NCBI RefSeq assembly: GCF_003953935.1
Contig: NZ_RXLQ01000001.1
Location: 346,121-410,120, forward strand
DNA length: 64,000 nt
From: Massilia atriviolacea
GTDB lineage: Bacteria; Pseudomonadota; Gammaproteobacteria; Burkholderiales; Burkholderiaceae_D
Direction: 5' to 3'
Shown here: positions 52,640 to 61,620 of the stretch, in pieces
Layout of the letters: each line of letters begins with the position of its first letter
How positions within the stretch are numbered: the first letter of the stretch is position 1
Position numbers and translations under genes: made by a program
Notes under the pieces: generated by a model
What the model saw: the letters and a program-made list of their open reading frames with translations, nothing else
What the model was told of the DNA's origin: nothing
The model's database searches: none

Positions 52640-52981
52640 ATGGTACGCAGTTCCCCACGCTGGACAGGATCGGACGCCGCCTTGCGCTCGCTCCAGGTCG
52701 CTTTCGACGTCGAAAAACAGGTGATCGATGCGGTGCGCTACGCCGCCTTCCGAAACCAGTGCTCGCCCTCGGACCAGATCCGCCACATCCTCGGCTTGCC
52801 GTGCACCACCAAGCCGGTGCGGCCGCGCCTGACCGTCTCGCTCAGCGATGCCGACTACGCCCTCCTGGGAGAGCGCTTCGGCCTGGCGGCGGACGACAGG
52901 CGCAAGATCAAGGAAGCCCTGCACGAAGCCCTGATCGCGTTCGCCATGCGGCAAAAAGCGCCCGATACCGACACCGCATAA
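52640..52981 (+). CDS. Hypothetical protein between PspA and YqiJ (113 aa)
   Basis: Not confidently assigned. The N-terminal half (VEKQVIDAVRYAAFRNQCSPSDQIRHIL) reads like a ribbon-helix-helix or short helical domain; the second half (LTVSLSDADYALLGERFGLA) is similar in flavour. A GGGGG-rich ribosome-binding site lies 8 bp before the ATG. Spacing of 9 and 37 bp to neighbours places it within the operon. It could be a small regulator or adaptor, perhaps of the operator pair upstream; that is only a guess. Confidence 0.75.
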   Translation: MVRSSPRWTGSDAALRSLQVAFDVEKQVIDAVRYAAFRNQCSPSDQIRHILGLPCTTKPVRPRLTVSLSDADYALLGERFGLAADDRRKIKEALHEALIAFAMRQKAPDTDTA

Positions 52982-53018
52982 TGACAACGACCAACCTCGA
53001 CAAGAAGGAATACCCGGC

Positions 53019-53660
53019 ATGACTCTCTGGCAGCTCTTAAGCAGTTTTCCGACCGCCATCCCCACGGTGCTGCTGGCCGTCCTGATGGTGTACTGGACGC
53101 TGTCGATCGTGGGTCTGGTCGACATGGGCGAATCGGTCGATCTTCACGTCGACGGCGTCGACGGCGCCCACGAGCTGCCCGACGTGCACACCCTGGCCGG
53201 CTACCTGGTGGCGCTGGGCCTGGGCGGGGTGCCGCTGTCGGTGGTGGCCAGCGTGCTGGTGTTTTGCACCTGGCTCGCCACCGCCCTGCTGCAGCAGTAC
53301 CTGCTGGCCTGGGTGCCGACGGCGCCGCTGCGCGTGGCGGCCGGGGTGGGGGTGCTGCTGTTCGCGGGCGCCTTGTCGATCCCGATCGCGGCGCGCGTGC
53401 TCAAACCCCTGCGCGGCCTGTTCGTCAAGCACGGCGCGCGCAGCAACGAAAGCCTGGTCGGCTTCGACTGCCGGATCAGCACCGGCAGCGTGGACCGGCA
53501 CTTCGGCCGCGCCGACGTCGAAGCGCACGGCGCCAGCATCAATATCCGGGTCTGGGCCGCCGTGCCGAATGCGCTGGACAAGGGGGCGAGGGCGATCATC
53601 GTGGCCTACGACCCGGCCACACAACAATATGAAGTCGAAGCCGCACCCGCCGCTTTTTAA
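53019..53660 (+). CDS. yqiJ: YqiJ-like OB-fold membrane protein (NfeD-like)
   Basis: A 213-residue inner-membrane protein with three hydrophobic helices (about 10-32, 60-85, 95-125) and a C-terminal OB-fold (about 140-205, SLVGFDCRISTGSVDRHFGRADVEA). YqiJ is an NfeD-related partner of the flotillin YqiK, whose gene follows 29 bp later. The conserved MGESVDLHVDG loop after helix 1 is typical. Together they form a membrane microdomain scaffold. Confidence 0.9.
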   Translation: MTLWQLLSSFPTAIPTVLLAVLMVYWTLSIVGLVDMGESVDLHVDGVDGAHELPDVHTLAGYLVALGLGGVPLSVVASVLVFCTWLATALLQQYLLAWVPTAPLRVAAGVGVLLFAGALSIPIAARVLKPLRGLFVKHGARSNESLVGFDCRISTGSVDRHFGRADVEAHGASINIRVWAAVPNALDKGARAIIVAYDPATQQYEVEAAPAAF

Positions 53661-53689
53661 TCACCCATAATCAGAACCTGAAAGAAACC

Positions 53690-55762
53690 ATGGACATACT
53701 GTTGCTCTCGATCGGCATCATCACCGTCATCGTACTGGGCTGTTTTGCGCTGTTCTCCAAGTTTTACCACAAGGTGGAACAGGGCCACGTCATGATCATC
53801 AATACCCTGCGCGCCGAGCCGGAAGTCACCTTCACCGGCGGCATGGTGTATCCGATCATCCATAAAAAAGAGATGATGGAAATCTCGCTCAAGACGATCG
53901 AAATCAATCGCCTCGGCAAGGATGGCCTGATTTGCCAGGACAATATCCGCGCCGACATCAAGGTCACGTTCTTCCTGCGCGTCAACAAGACCACCCAGGA
54001 CGTGCTGAAAGTGGCGCAGGCGGTCGGCTGCGTGCGCGCATCGAACCAGCAAACCCTGGAAAACCTGTTCGCCGCCAAGTTCGCCGAGGCGCTCAAGACG
54101 GTCGGCAAGGCCATGGATTTCGTCGAGCTGTACCAGGCGCGCGACCGCTTCCGCGACGACATCATCCGCCAGATCGGCGACGACCTGTCCGGCTATGTGC
54201 TGGAAGACGCGGCCATCGACTACATCGAGCAAACCCCGCTCGAAAAACTCGACGGCCACAACATCCTCGACGCCCAGGGCATCAAGAAGATCACCGAGCT
54301 GACCGCCATCGAAAACATCCGCACCAACGAGCTCAAGCGCGATGAAGAAATGCGCATCAAGAAGAAGGATGTGGAAACGCGCGAAGCGATCCTCGAACTG
54401 GAACGCCAGCAGGCCGACGCCGAGTCGCGCCAGGGCCGCGAAGTGAGTTCGGTGCGCGCGCGCGAGCAGGCCGAGACGCAGAAAGTGCAGTCGGAAGAAT
54501 TCACCAAGTCCGAACTGGCGCGCCTGCAGTCCGAGCAATTGGTGATGGTGCAGCAGGAAAACACCACGCGCGAGAAGGAAGTGGCCGAAAACAACCGCAA
54601 GCGCGCCGTCGCCATCGAGGAAGAACGCGTCACCCGCGCGCGCCAGCTGGAAGTGGTCGAGCGCGAAAAGGAGGTCGCGCTGCAAACCATCGAGAAGGAA
54701 AAGGCCATCGAAATCCAGAAGAAGGCGATCGCCGACGTGGTGCGCGAGCGCATCGTGGTCGAGCGCACGGTCGCCGAGCAGGAAGAAGCGATCAAGGATG
54801 TGCGCGCGATCGCCGAAGCCGACCGCCTGAAAAAATCGGTCATCATCTCGGCCGAAGCATCCGCCGAGGAAAAAATGGTCATGACCGTCAAGGCGGCCGA
54901 GGCCGATGAACGGTCGGCCAAGCACCGCGCCATGCAAGACCTGACCGCCGCCGACGCCGCCCTGAAAGTGGCCGAACGCCATGCCGAAGCGCAAAAGCGC
55001 GAAGCCGAAGGCAAGGAAGCCGAACTGGCAGCGCCAGGGCTGGCCAGCGCCAGGGTGATGGTCGCCTCGTCCGAAGCGATCCTCAAGCAGGGCACGGCCG
55101 AAGCCGAAGCGATGCGCCTGCGCATGCAGGCCGAAGCGGCCGGTGTCGAACAGATGGGTCTGGCGCAAGCGGCCGTCAAGAGCGCCGACGCCGCCGCCAC
55201 CGCCACCCACGGCGACGCCGAGGCGCAAGTGATCCAGGCGCGCTTCGAAGCCGAATCGAAGGGGCTGGCCCTGAAATTCGAAGCCATGTCGGCCATGAGC
55301 CAGGAAACCCGGGCCCACGAAGAGTTCCGCATGCAGCTTGAAATCGCCAACCAGCAGATCAACAAGGGCATCGATGCGCAAACCCTGATCGCCAAGGACC
55401 AGGCCGAGGTGCTGGGCAAGGCCCTGCAGAACGCGAAAATCGACATCGTCGGCGGCGAAGGCGATTATTTCGACCGCTTCGTCAAGGCGCTCTCGATCGG
55501 CAAGGGGATCGACGCCACCGTCGAAAAAAGCCGTACCCTGCAGGTGGGCCTGAAAGACCACCTCAGCGGCGAGCGCGACATGGTGGGCGATATCCGCGGC
55601 CTGATCGGCGCACTGGGCAGCTCCTCGGGCGAACTGCAGAACCTGACCGTCTCGGCCCTGCTGGCCAAGGTCGGCCGCGACGGCACGGCGCAGCAGCAGC
55701 AAGCGCTGCAAAGCTTGCTGGCCACCTTCCAGCCGGCCCTCGACGCGCCACGCGCCAACTGA
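53690..55762 (+). CDS. yqiK: Flotillin-family SPFH protein YqiK
   Basis: A 690-residue flotillin. An N-terminal membrane helix (LLLSIGIITVIVLGCFALF) leads to the SPFH domain (about 30-220, GHVMIINTLRAEPEVTFTGG; IRADIKVTFFLRVNKTTQDV) and a very long Glu/Ala-rich coiled coil (about 225-540). A C-terminal region with GEGDYFDRFVKALSIGKGID follows. It oligomerises into membrane rafts. Two genes after pspA, it suggests that PspA and flotillin cooperate in membrane protection, as reported for other bacteria carrying this cluster. Length and order of parts match YqiK. Confidence 0.93.
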   Translation: MDILLLSIGIITVIVLGCFALFSKFYHKVEQGHVMIINTLRAEPEVTFTGGMVYPIIHKKEMMEISLKTIEINRLGKDGLICQDNIRADIKVTFFLRVNKTTQDVLKVAQAVGCVRASNQQTLENLFAAKFAEALKTVGKAMDFVELYQARDRFRDDIIRQIGDDLSGYVLEDAAIDYIEQTPLEKLDGHNILDAQGIKKITELTAIENIRTNELKRDEEMRIKKKDVETREAILELERQQADAESRQGREVSSVRAREQAETQKVQSEEFTKSELARLQSEQLVMVQQENTTREKEVAENNRKRAVAIEEERVTRARQLEVVEREKEVALQTIEKEKAIEIQKKAIADVVRERIVVERTVAEQEEAIKDVRAIAEADRLKKSVIISAEASAEEKMVMTVKAAEADERSAKHRAMQDLTAADAALKVAERHAEAQKREAEGKEAELAAPGLASARVMVASSEAILKQGTAEAEAMRLRMQAEAAGVEQMGLAQAAVKSADAAATATHGDAEAQVIQARFEAESKGLALKFEAMSAMSQETRAHEEFRMQLEIANQQINKGIDAQTLIAKDQAEVLGKALQNAKIDIVGGEGDYFDRFVKALSIGKGIDATVEKSRTLQVGLKDHLSGERDMVGDIRGLIGALGSSSGELQNLTVSALLAKVGRDGTAQQQQALQSLLATFQPALDAPRAN

Positions 55763-55775
55763 GTACCTGTCGCAC

Positions 55776-55794
55776 GGCGGGGCGCGGCCCCGCC
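55776..55794 (+). other. Perfect hairpin between yqiK and the zinc-finger gene
   Basis: GGCGGGGC and GCCCCGCC pair perfectly around a GCG loop, with no U-tract. It may act as an mRNA stability or partial-termination element that separates the yqiK part from the last two genes. Confidence 0.5.
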
Positions 55795-55820
55795 GGCATT
55801 CACCATTTTCAGGAGTGACC

Positions 55821-56354
55821 ATGATGTGTCCAGCATGCGGCAGCCGCCATTTTGCGCCAGTGAAGATCGAAGGCGGCCTGCCGGCCGAGCGTTGCGCCGA
55901 CTGCCACGGCGCCTGGGTCGAACTGGAGCGCTACCGCGACTGGCGCCGTACCCGGCCCCAGGTCGCCGCGCCCGAGTACGCCGGCGAGATTTCCCAGGTC
56001 AACGAACCGGTGCGCGTATGCGCCACCACCGGCCGCCTGATGACGCGCATCAAGGTCAGCAACGACAATCCGCTGCGCCTCGACTACAGCGCCATGGCGC
56101 AGGCGGTCTGGCTCGACAAGGGCGAGTGGGAACGCCTGCTCGCCATGGGCTTGCACGATCAGCTCGACGCGATCGTGTCGGAGCGCTGGCAGAACGACCT
56201 GAAGCACGCCGCCTCGCGCGAGCGCGCCGACAAAGCCATGCGCCTGCGCTTCGGCGACGCCGCCTACGAGCAGCTGGTGCAGATGCGCAGCTGGCTGACG
56301 GCCCAGCCGAACCAGTCCGAGATGATCGCCTTCCTCAACGCCAAAGCGGATTAA
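55821..56354 (+). CDS. TFIIB-type zinc-ribbon protein
   Basis: A 177-residue protein whose N-terminus is a zf-TFIIB ribbon, MMCPACGSRHF ... RCADCHGAWVELERY. The remaining part is helical and unrecognised. AGGAG lies 5 nt before the chosen ATG (55821). It sits between the flotillin and the giant ATPase (4-bp gap), so it is likely an accessory protein of that pair. Confidence 0.85.
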   Translation: MMCPACGSRHFAPVKIEGGLPAERCADCHGAWVELERYRDWRRTRPQVAAPEYAGEISQVNEPVRVCATTGRLMTRIKVSNDNPLRLDYSAMAQAVWLDKGEWERLLAMGLHDQLDAIVSERWQNDLKHAASRERADKAMRLRFGDAAYEQLVQMRSWLTAQPNQSEMIAFLNAKAD

Positions 56355-56358
56355 GTCA

Positions 56359-59300
56359 ATGAACGACGCACACGCAGCACCGGCGCCGGCCGATTCCGGC
56401 ACCCCATCCGATATCGCCGACAGCGCCGACAGCGCGCTCGCATCGAGCAGTGTCGACCTGCTGCGCGCGCGCCTGGGCGAGCACGGCAAAGCCCTGCAAG
56501 CCAAGGCCGGCTTGCTCAACGCATCGCGCCTGGCCGAATTCGGGCGCCAGGACATGCTGCTGCGCGCCCGCACCCGCGCCCGCACCGAGAACAATTGCGT
56601 CGCGCGCGACCTGGTCCTGGTGGGCGATGTGCTGCTGTTCGGCTACAAGGTGTTCATGGGCTTGCGCCAGGAAACCCAGGTTGCCGACGTGTTCGCCCTG
56701 TACCGCCTGCGCGCCGACGGCGGCGAGGCCGAACTCGAAGCGCTCGCGCTGGAAAACACCTTTCTCGCCGAAGCGCGCTTCCTGGCCGAATTCCGCGAGC
56801 TGTACAGCTATTACAAGAACGCCCAGCTGGTCCAGCTGCGTGTGCACCAGGGCAAGCTGCTGGCCGCCTTCAAGATCGGCGAGCGCATCAGCGATGTGCG
56901 GGTGTTCCGCTGGCAGCTCGACAATGAGGGCCGGGCCAGCTACATCGACAACCGTGGCGAGCGCGACATTGCGCTGCCGCCGACCCACGATTTCGAGTGG
57001 ACCCAGACCACGCGCGAGCAGCACGTGCTCGGCAAGCATCCCCACATCAACATCCTCGACACCCTGTTCGTCGAGACGGTGGGCGGCGACCTGACCGTCA
57101 AGATCGAAAACAATACCGAAACCGGCCTCGGGATCTACGCCGAAGCGGTCGAGGACCGCAACCAGTCGCTCAACGATGGCGACATCGCCTACGCCGCCGT
57201 GGGCGAACTGATCCTGCTGCGCATCAAGCCCTACCGCGAAGCGCTGTTCCGCTACCTGGTGTTCAACCGCCGCACCGCGCAGGTGAGCCGGGTCGACGCC
57301 ATCGGCGCCTCCTGCGTCCAGCTGCCCGAAGACCACGGCATCGTCTTCCCCGAAGGCTACATCCTGCAAAGCGGCGAGGCCAAGGTGTTCGCCGACATGC
57401 CGCAAGGACTGCAGTTCGAACGGCGCGTGATGTCGCCCAATGGCGAAGACGTGCTGTACGTGTTCTACGGCGTGGAGCAGGGCGTGTACGTCCTGCTCAC
57501 CTACAATCTGATCGGCAAGACGCTGGCCCAGCCGCTGGTGGCGCACGGCTATGCCCACTACGCCGACGGCGCCATGCTGCTGTTTACCGCCGAAAGCGAG
57601 GAACCGACCCGCAACCACCCCATGCAGCTGTGGCAGACCGCCTTTCTGAGCGACGACCATGCCGCGCTGCAGGCGCCGCGCCAGAGCTTCCTGGGCAAGA
57701 TCGGCAACCGCGAGCTGGTGCGCGGCCTGTCGGAACTGCTGTCGGTGGCGCGCCTGGTGCGCGAGCAGGCCGACGCCCCGCGCGACCAGCTGCCGGGCCG
57801 CTTCGTGTTCGAAACGCTGCTGCGCCAGTGCCGCCGCATCGCCGACGCCTTCCACTGGCTGGGCACGCCGCAGGCGCACGACGCCGGCGGCGACGTGCAG
57901 GCCATGATCACGGTGGCCGAAGCCACCCTCGACGAATTCGACAAGGCGGCCGCCGTGCGGCGCGACGCTGCCGCCACCCTGGCGCAGGCCGCGCTGGCGC
58001 AGCGCCAGTTGCTCACCGATACCGCCAGCCGCCTGTGGAACTCGCCGGCCGACTTCATCGACGCGGCGGACGCGATCCGGCTGGCGCGCGGGCGCCTGGC
58101 CAGCCTCAGGGAGCAACGCTACATGGACGTGGCGCGGCTCGGCGCGCTGGACGAGGAACTGGCGGCGGAAGAAGCGCGCGTGGCCGCCAATACCGTCACC
58201 TTCCTGGCGCGCGAAGATGCCTTCGCCCGCTTCACCGAGGAACTGGCCAGGCAGCGCGCCCAGTTGCCGGAGATGCACACCACGGCCGCGCTAGCCCCGC
58301 TCAACGACACGCTGGACCGGAACGCCGCGCGCCTGGACGGCCTGACCGAACTGCTGGGCACGCTGGCCGTGGGCGACGCCACCTTGCGCACCCGCATCCT
58401 CAACACCATTTCCGCCATCTACGCCGACCTCAACAAGTTGCGCGCCCAGGCGCGCCAGCGGCGCAAGCAACTCTCGCAGGGCGAGTCGGCGGCCGAATTC
58501 GCCGCCCAGTTCCAGCTGTTCGGCCAGTCGGTCGAGAGCGCGCTGGAACAATGCGACACGCCCGAACGCTGCGACGAGCTGCTGACCCGACTGCTGGCTC
58601 AGCTGGAAGACCTGGAAGCCCGCTTTTCCGAGCAAGAAGATTATCTGGCCGAAATCGGCCACAAGCGCGAATCGGTCTACGAAGCGCTGGAAGGCCGCAA
58701 GCAGTCCCTGCTGGAGCAGCGCGGCCGGCGCGTGCAAGCCATCGCCGACGCGGCGCGGCGCATCCTGGCCGGCGTCCCCAAGCGCCTGGCGCAGCTGAAC
58801 GATGCCGCCCAGATGGAAGCCTACTTCGCTTCCGACGCCTTGCTGAACAAGCTGCGCGCCAGCATCGCCGAACTGCGCAAGCTGGGCGGCGCGGTCGGCG
58901 CCGACGACCTGGCCGGGCAATTGAAGGCGCTGCGCGAGCAGGGCCAGCGCACCCTGCGCGACCGCAACGAACTGGTGACCGGCAACACCATCCGCCTCGG
59001 CAAGCACGCCTTCACCGTCAACCAGCAGGCGCTCGACCTGGCCCTGGTCACGCACGAGGGCAAGCCGGCCTATCACCTGGCCGGCACCGACTACTTCATG
59101 CCGCTCGCCGAGCCGCGCCTCGACGCGCTGCAGGTCTACTGGGGCTTTGACACCGTCTCCGAAAGCGCCCAGGTCTACCGCGCCGAATACCTGGCCTGGC
59201 AAGTGGTGCTGGCCGCGCAGCAGGGGCAGGCCGAACTGGAATGGACTGCGCTGGTGCAGGCCGCGCGCGACCCGGCCGACCCGGCGCTGGAAGAGGCCGT

Positions 59301-61608
59301 GCGCCGCTTCGCCGCGCCGCGCTTTCACGAAGGCTACCAGAAAGGCATCCACGACCACGACGCCAGCCTGATCCTGCGCCAGCTGCTGCCGATGCTGGAA
59401 GACGCCGGCCTGCTGCGCTACAGCCCGCTCGCGCGCGCCGTTGCCCTGATCTACTGGCAACACCTGCAAGACACCCCCGGCCTGCACGCCGCGGCCCAGG
59501 CCGCGAAACAGCAGGCCGAACAAGCCGAGCTGATGCGCATCCAGTTCGGCAGCGAACGCATGGGCCGGCAGGTGCGGGCGCAGTTGACCGGCGCGCTGCG
59601 CGAATTCGTGGCGCAGCACGCGCTCGATCTCGCCCCCTGGCTCGACAGCGCGACCGAAACGCCCGACACGGTGCTCGACCAGGGCGCCGCCTACCTGCTG
59701 GCCGAACTCGGCGCGCAGGCGGCCGATGCGCACCATGCCGCCCCGCACGAATGGGTCGCCAGCCGCGCCGGCACCGACCTCGCCCACGCCTTGCGTCAGC
59801 ACCTGGAACGGCATGCCATCGCGCTGCCATGGCTCGACACCACGCTCGCCTGGCGCGCCCGCTGGCAACTCGCCACGGAATGGCTGCATGCCTTCATGCG
59901 GCAAGGACAGCATGACCTGGCCCTGTTGCCGGAAGCGGCCGCCAGCCTCTTGTGCGGCCTGCCGCGCCGGGTCCAGCCGGCCGAGCTGGCCGCGCGCGTC
60001 GACGGTTTGCTGGGCGAGCATGCGCGCATCGGCAACCAGGCCATGCCGCTGCATCTGAACGACTACCTGCGGCGCCTGGACTGGCATGCAAGCGTGATCG
60101 TGCCGGCCTGCGAGCAATTGCGGCAACTGCGCCAGAGCCTGGTCCAGGAAGAAAAGCGGCGCCTGCGGCTGGAACAGTTCCAGGCCAGGCCGCTGTCGAG
60201 TTTCGTGCGCAACCGCCTGATCGACGAAGTCTACCTGCCGCTGGTGGGCGACAACCTCGCCAAGCAGATCGGGGCGGCAGGCGACGCCCGCCGCACCGAT
60301 TCCATGGGCATGCTGCTGCTGATTTCACCGCCAGGCTATGGCAAGACCACGCTGATGGAATACCTGGCCGACCGCCTCGGCATGATCTTCGTGCGCATCA
60401 ACTGCCCGGTGCTGGGGCATGGAATCACCTCGCTCGATCCGGCCCGGGCCGACAACAGCGCGGCGCGCGCCGAACTGGAAAAACTGAACCTGGGCCTGGC
60501 GATGGGTAACAACGTCATGCTGTACCTGGACGACATCCAGCACACCAACCCGGAATTCCTGCAAAAGTTCATCGGCCTGGCCGACGGCACGCGCCGCATC
60601 GAAGGCATCTGGCAGGGCGGCAGCCGCAGCTACGACCTGCGCGGCAAGCGCTTTGCCATCGTCATGGCCGGCAACCCCTACACCGAATCGGGCGATGTTT
60701 TCAAGATTCCCGACATGCTGGCCAACCGGGCCGACATCTACAATCTCGGCGACGTGCTCAGCGGACGGGAAGACGTGTTTGCCATGTCCTACATCGAAAA
60801 TGCGCTGGTATCGCATCCGGAACTGCAGGCGCTGGCCATGCGCGAGCCGCGGGATGTGCTGCGCCTGATCCGCATGGCGCAGGGCGAAGCGCTTTCCGCG
60901 GGCGAACTGGCGCATCCCTACAGCAGTGCCGAGGTGGCCGAGATCGTCAAGGTCTTGCAGCGCCTGTTCAAGGTGCGCGACGCGCTGCTGGGCGTGAACA
61001 TGGCCTACATCGCCTCGGCCGCGCAGGACGACGCCTACCGCACCGAGCCGCCCTTCAAGCTGCAGGGCAGCTACCGCAACATGAGCAAGCTCGCGCCCAA
61101 GGTATCGGCCCTGATGAACGATGCCGAGCTCGATGCGCTGCTGCGCGACCATTATCGCGGCGAAGCGCAGACGCTGACCACGGGGGCCGAGGAAAACCTG
61201 CTCAAGCTGGCGCACCTGCTGGGGCAGCCGAGCGAGGCCGAGCAAGCGCGCTGGACGGCGCTGGTGGCCGATTTCGTGCGCCTGCGCAAGCAGGGCGGGG
61301 CCGATGCCGACGGCGCCACGCGCGTGGCCAACACCCTGTCCGAGATCGGCAGGCAGATCGCCGCGCTCGGGCAATCCATGGCGCCGGCGGTGCACGTCAA
61401 CGTGCCGGAACAGGTTCGCCTGCAGGATGCGGTGCTGCGCCTGGCGGACTCCTACGAACAAGCCCTGCTGCCCCTGATCAGCGCCATGAACCACAAGATG
61501 CGGCTCGACCATAGCATCTGGGACAATGTGCGCGAGACCGGCACCGATATCAAGGAGATCGAACGGCGCCTGGCGCGCCTGTTCCCGGGGGACGGGAACA
61601 AGGCGTAG
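56359..61608 (+). CDS. Very large AAA-type ATPase (annotated elsewhere as DNA repair ATPase)
   Basis: A 1749-residue protein. Residues about 1-440 form a beta-rich domain (GDVLLFGYKVFMGLRQETQV ...). About 440-900 is coiled coil (LARQRAQLPEMHTT, RKQSLLEQRGRRVQAI), then a helical region. The AAA module is near 1310-1560: Walker A PPGYGKTTL at about 1325, Walker B VMLYLDDIQH at about 1391 and sensor-like VMAGNPYTESG. No signal or membrane helix. Homologues sit beside PspA/YqiK genes in other bacteria. Despite the common name, nothing seen is specific to DNA repair; a MoxR-like remodelling role at the membrane scaffold fits better. Last gene of the operon. Confidence 0.85.
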   Translation: MNDAHAAPAPADSGTPSDIADSADSALASSSVDLLRARLGEHGKALQAKAGLLNASRLAEFGRQDMLLRARTRARTENNCVARDLVLVGDVLLFGYKVFMGLRQETQVADVFALYRLRADGGEAELEALALENTFLAEARFLAEFRELYSYYKNAQLVQLRVHQGKLLAAFKIGERISDVRVFRWQLDNEGRASYIDNRGERDIALPPTHDFEWTQTTREQHVLGKHPHINILDTLFVETVGGDLTVKIENNTETGLGIYAEAVEDRNQSLNDGDIAYAAVGELILLRIKPYREALFRYLVFNRRTAQVSRVDAIGASCVQLPEDHGIVFPEGYILQSGEAKVFADMPQGLQFERRVMSPNGEDVLYVFYGVEQGVYVLLTYNLIGKTLAQPLVAHGYAHYADGAMLLFTAESEEPTRNHPMQLWQTAFLSDDHAALQAPRQSFLGKIGNRELVRGLSELLSVARLVREQADAPRDQLPGRFVFETLLRQCRRIADAFHWLGTPQAHDAGGDVQAMITVAEATLDEFDKAAAVRRDAAATLAQAALAQRQLLTDTASRLWNSPADFIDAADAIRLARGRLASLREQRYMDVARLGALDEELAAEEARVAANTVTFLAREDAFARFTEELARQRAQLPEMHTTAALAPLNDTLDRNAARLDGLTELLGTLAVGDATLRTRILNTISAIYADLNKLRAQARQRRKQLSQGESAAEFAAQFQLFGQSVESALEQCDTPERCDELLTRLLAQLEDLEARFSEQEDYLAEIGHKRESVYEALEGRKQSLLEQRGRRVQAIADAARRILAGVPKRLAQLNDAAQMEAYFASDALLNKLRASIAELRKLGGAVGADDLAGQLKALREQGQRTLRDRNELVTGNTIRLGKHAFTVNQQALDLALVTHEGKPAYHLAGTDYFMPLAEPRLDALQVYWGFDTVSESAQVYRAEYLAWQVVLAAQQGQAELEWTALVQAARDPADPALEEAVRRFAAPRFHEGYQKGIHDHDASLILRQLLPMLEDAGLLRYSPLARAVALIYWQHLQDTPGLHAAAQAAKQQAEQAELMRIQFGSERMGRQVRAQLTGALREFVAQHALDLAPWLDSATETPDTVLDQGAAYLLAELGAQAADAHHAAPHEWVASRAGTDLAHALRQHLERHAIALPWLDTTLAWRARWQLATEWLHAFMRQGQHDLALLPEAAASLLCGLPRRVQPAELAARVDGLLGEHARIGNQAMPLHLNDYLRRLDWHASVIVPACEQLRQLRQSLVQEEKRRLRLEQFQARPLSSFVRNRLIDEVYLPLVGDNLAKQIGAAGDARRTDSMGMLLLISPPGYGKTTLMEYLADRLGMIFVRINCPVLGHGITSLDPARADNSAARAELEKLNLGLAMGNNVMLYLDDIQHTNPEFLQKFIGLADGTRRIEGIWQGGSRSYDLRGKRFAIVMAGNPYTESGDVFKIPDMLANRADIYNLGDVLSGREDVFAMSYIENALVSHPELQALAMREPRDVLRLIRMAQGEALSAGELAHPYSSAEVAEIVKVLQRLFKVRDALLGVNMAYIASAAQDDAYRTEPPFKLQGSYRNMSKLAPKVSALMNDAELDALLRDHYRGEAQTLTTGAEENLLKLAHLLGQPSEAEQARWTALVADFVRLRKQGGADADGATRVANTLSEIGRQIAALGQSMAPAVHVNVPEQVRLQDAVLRLADSYEQALLPLISAMNHKMRLDHSIWDNVRETGTDIKEIERRLARLFPGDGNKA

Positions 61609-61620
61609 GCGCGGGCGGCG

